Shown here in pieces: positions 57,667 through 64,000 of a stretch of DNA of 64,000 nt. The notes under the pieces are model-generated. The model was not told the origin of the DNA. It saw only the letters and a program-made list of their open reading frames with translations, and ran no database searches. This DNA comes from Fragum whitleyi (lineage: Eukaryota > Mollusca > Bivalvia > Cardiida > Cardiidae). The position numbers and the translations under genes were made by a program. Numbering within the stretch: position 1 is the stretch's first letter; the number at the start of each line of letters is the position of its first letter. Location of the stretch: NCBI GenBank assembly GCA_948146395.1, contig OX411552.1:49962258-50026257 (forward strand), given 5' to 3'.

Positions 57667-57908
57667 GGGGCCCGTTTTACTAAACTTCTTACGAAAAAAA
57701 TATACGTAAGTCAAAATCATAAATCGTACCTGGTGTTTTCACTCTTTGTTTTATTCTGCCTTGCAATATCTCATCGGAATCGTCTTTAGAAGACGATTTC
57801 AATGAGATGATACATGGCATAATTCAATATTTAGTTACTTATACAGAAATAACTTTAATTTTTGTCTAACGCAAAAAATGATGGTAAGATGTTTAGTAAA
57901 ACAGGCCC
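57667..57908. mobile_element. MITE with GGGGCCYGTTTTACTAAAC terminal repeats (242 bp)
   Basis: The left end GGGGCCCGTTTTACTAAACT and right end (reverse complement GGGGCCTGTTTTACTAAACA) continue as TCTTAC. The TIRs are about 27 bp with two mismatches. An inner hairpin pairs 'atctcatcggaatcgtcttt' with 'agaagacgatttcaatgaga' at about 57769-57809. Confidence 0.9.
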
Positions 57909-59161
57909 CTTGAGATTGAACCCGAGCTCTATGATTAGGATAACGACGGGCTAACAACTGTAATAGAATAGCTCTTAGAACGGAAAGGGGTGAGAAGTAA
58001 CAGACAAAGTGAGATTATGTCCCGTAAACAAAAAAACCACAACAAAACAACTCTAAAACTTTATTAAAACACATCTTCATAAAAAGAATTCAAAAACAAT
58101 TGAAGAAAGCGACAAGTTATTGAAATAGTTTTGTGTTCAAACAGCGTTGTGGTTTAGGACTACTTACTCACTTACGTTTTAAATGGTGCGGTTTAAAAGA
58201 TTTGGATGAGTGTGTGTTTTGAGTGGTGTAAATGAAGCGCTGAAAGATGAAGAATACTTTTGATCGGAGTGGGTGTAAATTCTCCGATTTTCTCATCTGT
58301 AGGTTTCTATCGTTTCGGATATTTGTTACAGTTTACGTTCTTTCATTTCATCCGACTGGCATAAACTTAAACCAAATTCTAATCGGTCATCTAAATACAG
58401 CAAAAAACGTACATAACTAAATTATGTTGAAAAATACGTATGTTTGTTGAATTCTGATAGCCTGTCTACTTGAGGGACGAAGAAACCTAAATTCATTGAA
58501 AAAATATTCAGTAAAAACAATTAACTTTCATGGGAATTTGCGCAATTCATATTTCAAAATTAACATTGATGGGTGGGGTATTTAACAAATTCACATTATC
58601 TTCGCAAATATATTTCAAAATAATGTTGTTTAAGCCTTTTCTGATTTTCTACATCCAAGGCGCCGACAGACAAGTGTTTCCTCAACAGCATAACGGTATT
58701 TTCTGAAATTTCCCTGCAATTTGCCAGTTTTTGTGACTGGGTTGGTATGTCTGTTACACGCGTTCTTTCGATCATTTTTAGTAATTATTTAACCAAGATA
58801 TTCAAGAATATTTTTTTTTTCTATTCCATTTTTATTAAGACATGAAGAGAGTATTTGTTGATTTCATACCAACACATATTCTCTTGATATCTTGTAATTT
58901 AATATCATGAAGCAAAAATGTAAGGATTTGCCCGTTAATAAACAGATTTCTTAAAGGACTTCTTTTTGCGAAAGCTTAAAAAACAGCTGTGTACTCAAAA
59001 TTGTTTTCATTGAGGAAATACAAAATTTCAGCCAATCAGAATGTACGATTATTGATGGATACAACATACATTGAGTTATTTTGTAAATATGTCGAAAAGA
59101 AAGAAATGTGTAGTGACCAATTAGAAATTGGTTTGAGTTTATGACAGTATCGTACACATTT
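57909..59161. other. intergenic, partial repeat at 58150-58320
   Basis: 'Ggatgagtgtgtgttttgag', 'aatgaagcgctgaaagatga' and 'cttttgatcggagtgggtgt' relate to the repeats at 26128 and 55027. Nothing else is supported. Confidence 0.45.
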
Positions 59162-59386
59162 GTGTCCCCTCACACGAAAAGGAACCATCTTAGAATTCCG
59201 TCAAATTGATATTTGGAAAAAGGAATGAATCAAACACAACGATTAACCAGGGGTAGCATAGGTTGGAAGTTACAATGCTCAAATTTACTCGACCCTGGCC
59301 AGTATGTGCAGTCCTGGTAGCCTGACAAGGAACGGCACTTTTTGCACTACACAGATTGTCCTTTTTTTCTCCTAAAGGATCATCAC
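59162..59386. mobile_element. GTGACCCGTCACGCG MITE family, decayed copy
   Basis: The left end is GTGTCCCCTCACACGAAAAG followed by 'gaaccatct'. The interior has 'tcgaccctggccagtatgtg' and the right end 'attgtcctttttttctccta'. It is the most diverged member. Confidence 0.7.
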
Positions 59387-60755
59387 GTAATTAAAAAAAA
59401 ACTACACTAAAAAACTCGGACCAATTTGATTGTGTCAAAGCAATCCCCAATAACATCGAAGCAAACTGGTGAGATGCCTGCTGTTCTAGGTTCACGATAA
59501 ATAGGCCAATGAAAATATACCGTGACAATTATATTTGTGATTTTCTTGTTTTTGAGGTCAATAGGTACGAACATGTACCTAAGAGAGGATTGCCAATAAC
59601 AAAGGATAAAAGATTTTATTGCATTTCTATTATAGTTATATCTTCACAAACGGAGAATTTTGAGACGTTTTCAAATAATGAATAACAGTTTCGGGATAGA
59701 GGAAAATGGTGTAAATCTAGGTGTGAGGGTGAAGCAAGGATAATTTATTTATGCAAGTTTCGGCTTACTTTAATTTGTTATCTGAAACACTTCAAGTTAG
59801 CTATCTGGGTCAGTTAAGCCATGTGTTCGGGATAACGAAAAAGGAACCAGAACCAAAAATTTGAAAACCCGCATTAGAAACGCTCCTGAATGCAGGACAG
59901 AGCTAAACATCACACTACAAAAATCAACCCCTGTTTAATTTTAATCTCATAATAAGACAAGGTGCAAAAGTGTTGCAATATATGCTTTTTAAACTACTTG
60001 TGTCAAGTCCGTAAAACAAGAAAGGGCAACAAGCCAAAATGTGAAGTAATGGTCCCTGTGATTGTAACTGTCATTATGAAGTATTATATTGTACTTTCGG
60101 AATTATGCTCCGGAAAAAAATCAAAACTGAAAATAAGAAAGGGCAATAAAATCCTAAGATAAACATGATAGAGTTACGGTTCTTAAGCACTGTACTTCCC
60201 CTAGATACAATAAACCAACCTGTGAGGAAGTTTTGTTATCGTAGCTTTCATTCTTTCAGAAAAAATATCCGGTCACAATTCAAGTATGAGAACATTAACG
60301 GACAATGATATTTTTGAAGCGTTCTTGTGCACTGCATTTGTCCCAGATAAGAGCTACGAAGTTACATGGTTACATACCTTAAGAGATATACTCAATGCAA
60401 AGGCAAAGCATCAACGAATAAATATAACTAAAATAAAAAGATATGTAGAATGATGGTGGTTCTTGTGTTCTGTTTTCCCTTTTGATAAAGGTCGAATTTA
60501 GGAGAAACACAGTAGTCTTGAAAAGCACAAGTTGGTCATGACAGAACCTTCATAATCGTGAAAAAACTATAGGGAGATCGTGGCCGAGATCGAATACTAA
60601 TCCGGCCATGATCGTAGAAAGGACTTGTTGGAACAGTCGTAAGGGCACATATATCGTGGAAACATCTTGGCAAAATCTTCTATATCGCAGTAAAAAGAAA
60701 TGGAAATGCAGTAAGTGCTTAATACATTTTGGGTGATGATCGACGAATTCATTTG
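59387..60755. other. intergenic, no gene recognised
   Basis: I see only short chance frames. Confidence 0.35.
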
Positions 60756-60985
60756 AGCCTGTGCGTGACATTTCCAACAATTTTAAATGTGCGCCTAGCA
60801 AAGACTTTGGCCAGCCTGTGCATCCGCAGAGTCTGTCCAGGGCCTTCGCTTTGCGCTTTTTGGGTGTATAAGATCTCAAATTATCTTTAGACAGACAGAC
60901 ACTAGTTTAATTGCAATATGTGACTGTATAGGCTGCTCAATATTTGCAACTCAAACAAACATCAAATTGTTAGAGATTTCGCTTA
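60756..60985. mobile_element. AGCCTGTGCGTGAGA MITE family, copy 4
   Basis: The left end is AGCCTGTGCGTGACATTTCC, with the interior 'aaagactttggccagcctgt' and 'gcatccgcagagtctgtcca'. The decayed right end 'caaattgttagagatttcgc' has lost most of the terminal inverted repeat. Confidence 0.75.
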
Positions 60986-62228
60986 CTACATGTCTGCTGA
61001 TAGTTTTTGTCTTACCATGTGCATAATCTGTTCAATCCAAATATTTATAATTCGCTCGTTTAAATTTATTTGTGTACTCCTTTCATAACAATTTTGTCGG
61101 AAGCGACCAATCATTTTGTCTCTGACATCGATTAATTTGACGAATGTAAGCAATTCTTTTCAAATTAGATTTAACATCTTTTCAATCAATAAAAATGTTG
61201 CAAAAAATGTGCGCCTTTTCATAAAATATCGAGGACAAAATCTAAAGAAGTTTAATTTTCCTTGTGAAGTACGCGTCTTCAAGTAATTGTCAGAAAGCTT
61301 ATTGAGCTCATTTTGTCAAATTGGGTTCTATGAGGTGAATGACTTCTCGAGATTTAGACGAGGAGAGTGTGTCCAAAATTACTACATTCTTTAATCGTAC
61401 TATCACAGGAATTGAGAATTCTATCGCTGTAATACTCACGTATTTATAGAAATTCACAATTTTTTCAGCAGCTTTTATCGTTCTAAAAAATAATTAGCAC
61501 CATTTTTTCTTCTTTTCCTTTTTCTTCTTTTTACAATTGTAAACGACTGCTAATCTGAAAATCGTATTTTCTTGGCTGATAAATTTCGATCGAAAAGTGT
61601 CCTCGCAAATTCACCAGAGAAAATTCTTTACTTATCCATAGAAAAAATATGCATTTCAAAATTTATAATTCCTCACAAAGAAAGTAATTGTAAAAAATGT
61701 ACAATAATTCATTTAAGTGTCATATTTCTATTTATTTTCTCGGTTTAATATGGACCTAGATTGATCTACGATTATAAAAATGCGAAAAACCTCGTGCAAC
61801 TGTTCAGAAAGTCACCCCCCTCATCTCTAGACAATATTTTTTTACTGTTATATGGAGCACCATGAAATAACTGAGTACTATTGTCCGGTCACGTGACATG
61901 TCGTGCAAGAATCTATGAAAAGGTTCGAAATGGTTAATATTCAATCATTAGGAAGTAAAGATGGTATGTTGTCACGAAACAATATATGATCTAACGACCA
62001 AATAGTTCAGAATTTTTCGCAGCTTCAGCTTGGACAAGCTAAAGTTAAGAGGGTTTTATTACGAACCTACAATTTCATGTATTAAGATATGTACCTCTAT
62101 TAACTAACGAAGTAATTCAAAATAAAAGCTGATTTACATTAACCTTAAATGCAACGACCCGTTACTAAGGTTCCGCCCTGCCAGGGCAAAAATCATGCAT
62201 TATATTTGTGTACATTAAATTTGGCTTT
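60986..62228. other. intergenic, no gene recognised
   Basis: There are TTCTT-rich tracts near 61505-61530. No gene was seen. Confidence 0.35.
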
Positions 62229-62320
62229 GTCCGGCTCGATGGCCTTAGTGGTAAAGCATTATCAAGTTCTAATCCGAAAGTTGCGGATTCGAGCACTAAC
62301 GGTCCAAAATTGGGTAAGAG
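62229..62320 (+). repeat. second tRNA-like head (SINE or tRNA relic)
   Basis: 'Ggctcgatggccttagtggt' fits an A-box region, and 'gttgcggattcgagcac' a weak B-box region 45 bp later. The acceptor stem does not pair well, so it is not a functional tRNA gene. It is followed directly by a minus-strand SINE. Confidence 0.4.
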
Positions 62321-62383
62321 TGGTTGTGATTGGTAAAATCTGGAATGATGCGGACAACAGCAGATTTGTTTGTGTTGTTGTTG

Positions 62384-62653
62384 TTTGAATTGGGTTTTAC
62401 GCTGTTTTTCAACAATCTTTCAGTTATATCGCGGCAGCTGGAGCACCTAACAATGGATTCCTGATTTTTCTCACACCAGTACTACCATTTCACCCTTTCC
62501 TAGCCTCAAGTCGCTTTTCCACAAAGGTCTATGATTATCAACCCAATGGTGGAAGACAGATAGTCGGGAAGAATGAGTGCTGCCGTCGGGCATTGAATCT
62601 GGGATCTTTAGATTGACAGTCCGACGCGCTACCAACTGCGCTATGACGGCGGC
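62384..62653 (-). mobile_element. tRNA-derived SINE, full-length, minus strand
   Basis: Read on the minus strand, GCCGCCGTCATAGCGCAGTT and 'ggtagcgcgtcggactgtca' (A box) are followed by a B-box region with 'agattcaatgcccgacggca', the family body, 'cagctgccgcgatataactg' and a tail of 'aacagcgtaaaacccaattc'. It has the best-preserved tRNA head of the family. Confidence 0.9.
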
Positions 62654-63461
62654 TCGGGCGTGGGCAGAAGAAGAGTCTTCCGAACGTTTATTGTGTTATC
62701 ATCAAGTAAATACAGCCAAACAATTTAAGATATTATTGTTATCCTTTTTTTTAACAAAAATGTTGTTAGAATTGCCATTTTTCCGTTACGTTTCCTAGGG
62801 TGTTTTGTTTTAGATACATATCATGAAATCGATGGCCTTCAGATTCATTTTAAGATCTCTATACGTCAAACTTATAAATTGTTTGTAGTCGTTCCGAATT
62901 GTTTTTGTATGGTCGGTTAAGCAATATTTATTGCAGACGACGATTCTATTCCTCCACGAAAGAAAAATAAACACATTACTCTGTCTGCCGTAGGATATTT
63001 TGAATTTTGCAAATTAATATTGAAGCACGTTGGATTCGACTTTGCGTGGTTTACCACCTAAATATGTAATTTGGTGTATTTTGTCTCTTATCCCTTATCC
63101 TGCTGAATTATGAAATAACTTAATTTTCGCGTTGATTTGTCCACTAATAAAGTCTGGTGAAGGAGAAGTTATATACAGAAGCTAAAATGCGAGGGCGGGC
63201 CCGATGATTTTGCTTTGCATGTAACTCCTCCCCCCATCTGACCAACGACCCGTCATAGCGAAAAGAAAATCATATCCATACTAAACACGATCACATGTAT
63301 GAAGCTATGGTTTTTTTACGCTGAACTGGGTGTAAAATTGTATTCAAACATTTTTGGTGTGTAAATTTAATGAAAAAGTAATGATATTGACGTTGGGAGA
63401 GTTTCACAGAAAGCGAAACGTGGATTATATGACATCGAAAGAATCAACGGTCACTCTAATA
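62654..63461. other. intergenic, no gene recognised
   Basis: It is AT-rich with no repeats that I can place. Confidence 0.35.
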
Positions 63462-63925
63462 GGGCTGTCACACCTTAACGTTTTAGCCAGCGTGTGCGGA
63501 ACGTGTTGGATTTTTTATAACACGCTGCGAACACGTCGGGTACGCTATGGACACGTTCCGGACACGCTATCGGCACGCTGTAACACGTTGGCACACGTTG
63601 CGATACGCTGAGTATCTCATAAAATTTTGTGCATGCACAAAATTTCTCAGCGAGTGCCGAACGTGTTTAAACACGCTCCGCACACGTTCCGAACACGTTC
63701 CGTACACGTTCCGTACACGCTCAGCACGCTAGAGACACGCTAGGAGCTCGTCGAAATACGCTACGGACACGCTAGAAACACGTTCGCCTTAAGTTTAACG
63801 TGTTTATAGCGTGTCTCCAGCGTACAGGGAACGTGTGCATAGCGTGTTTCCAGCGTACTTAACGTATACATAGCGCGTTGCCAGCGTGTTCACAGCGTGT
63901 TTCTGGCGTATGACAGCGTTTCAGT
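63462..63925. repeat. CG-rich short-motif array 3 (ACACGCT/ACACGTT type) with polarity switches
   Basis: The leader 'gggctgtcacaccttaacg' is followed by about 40 copies of seven-base words (ACACGCT, ACACGTT, TACGCT) every 10 to 12 bp. The words run as AGCGTGT/AACGTGT at 63478-63512, as ACACGYT at 63519-63780, then reverse again from about 63797 to 63925. A 24-bp perfect palindrome (63622-63645, half-site AAATTTTGTGCA) sits within the forward block. It is non-coding. Confidence 0.85.
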
Positions 63926-64000
63926 ATTCAACGAAAATTTTGAAAGTTCCGCTGCATATTTGTGTTGAAGTTTTACCATCAGCTTGTCTTTAATAAATGT

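Overview
This is eukaryotic, AT-rich, mostly non-coding DNA. One complete split gene, a mosaic of transposable-element remnants, and several repeat families point to a lophotrochozoan animal, most likely a bivalve mollusc. The bivalve call rests on the style of the repeats (tandem-core elements with 'gtccgtccgtcc' heads, and tRNA-headed SINEs), not on a marker gene. The species cannot be named from the sequence.

Left part (about 2 to 19.4 kb): a full Derlin-1 gene (DERL1) on the + strand. It has eight coding exons that join in frame to a 254-residue protein, with an in-frame stop directly before the ATG. One exon is only 27 nt and was found by matching the missing transmembrane residues. Its introns are full of repeats. 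The most striking is a 67-bp minisatellite made of the 3' end of exon 5 plus its splice donor, in seven tandem copies. A 46-bp perfect palindrome lies just downstream.

Remainder (about 19.4 to 64 kb): I see no intact host gene. It holds two Tc1/mariner-like elements (a DD34E copy with terminal repeats and a broken N-terminus, and a truncated remnant), a 5'-truncated LINE reverse transcriptase with one internal stop and an (ATT)n tail, and a tRNA-derived SINE family of six or seven copies, three with visible target-site duplications. There are also several families of short inverted-repeat elements (MITEs), long hairpins and microsatellites.

Two repeat systems stand out. (1) A superfamily of elements with different heads shares a 165-178 bp tandem core. 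Most ends I could place finish in CTAG or CTTG followed by T, several after a short hairpin, as expected of non-autonomous Helitron/Helentron-like elements. (2) Three CG-rich arrays (37.2, 56.0 and 63.5 kb) consist of short motifs spaced about 10-12 bp apart. Each array has its own core word, and at least two share a 'ggctgycacacct' leader. I cannot assign these arrays to a known class.
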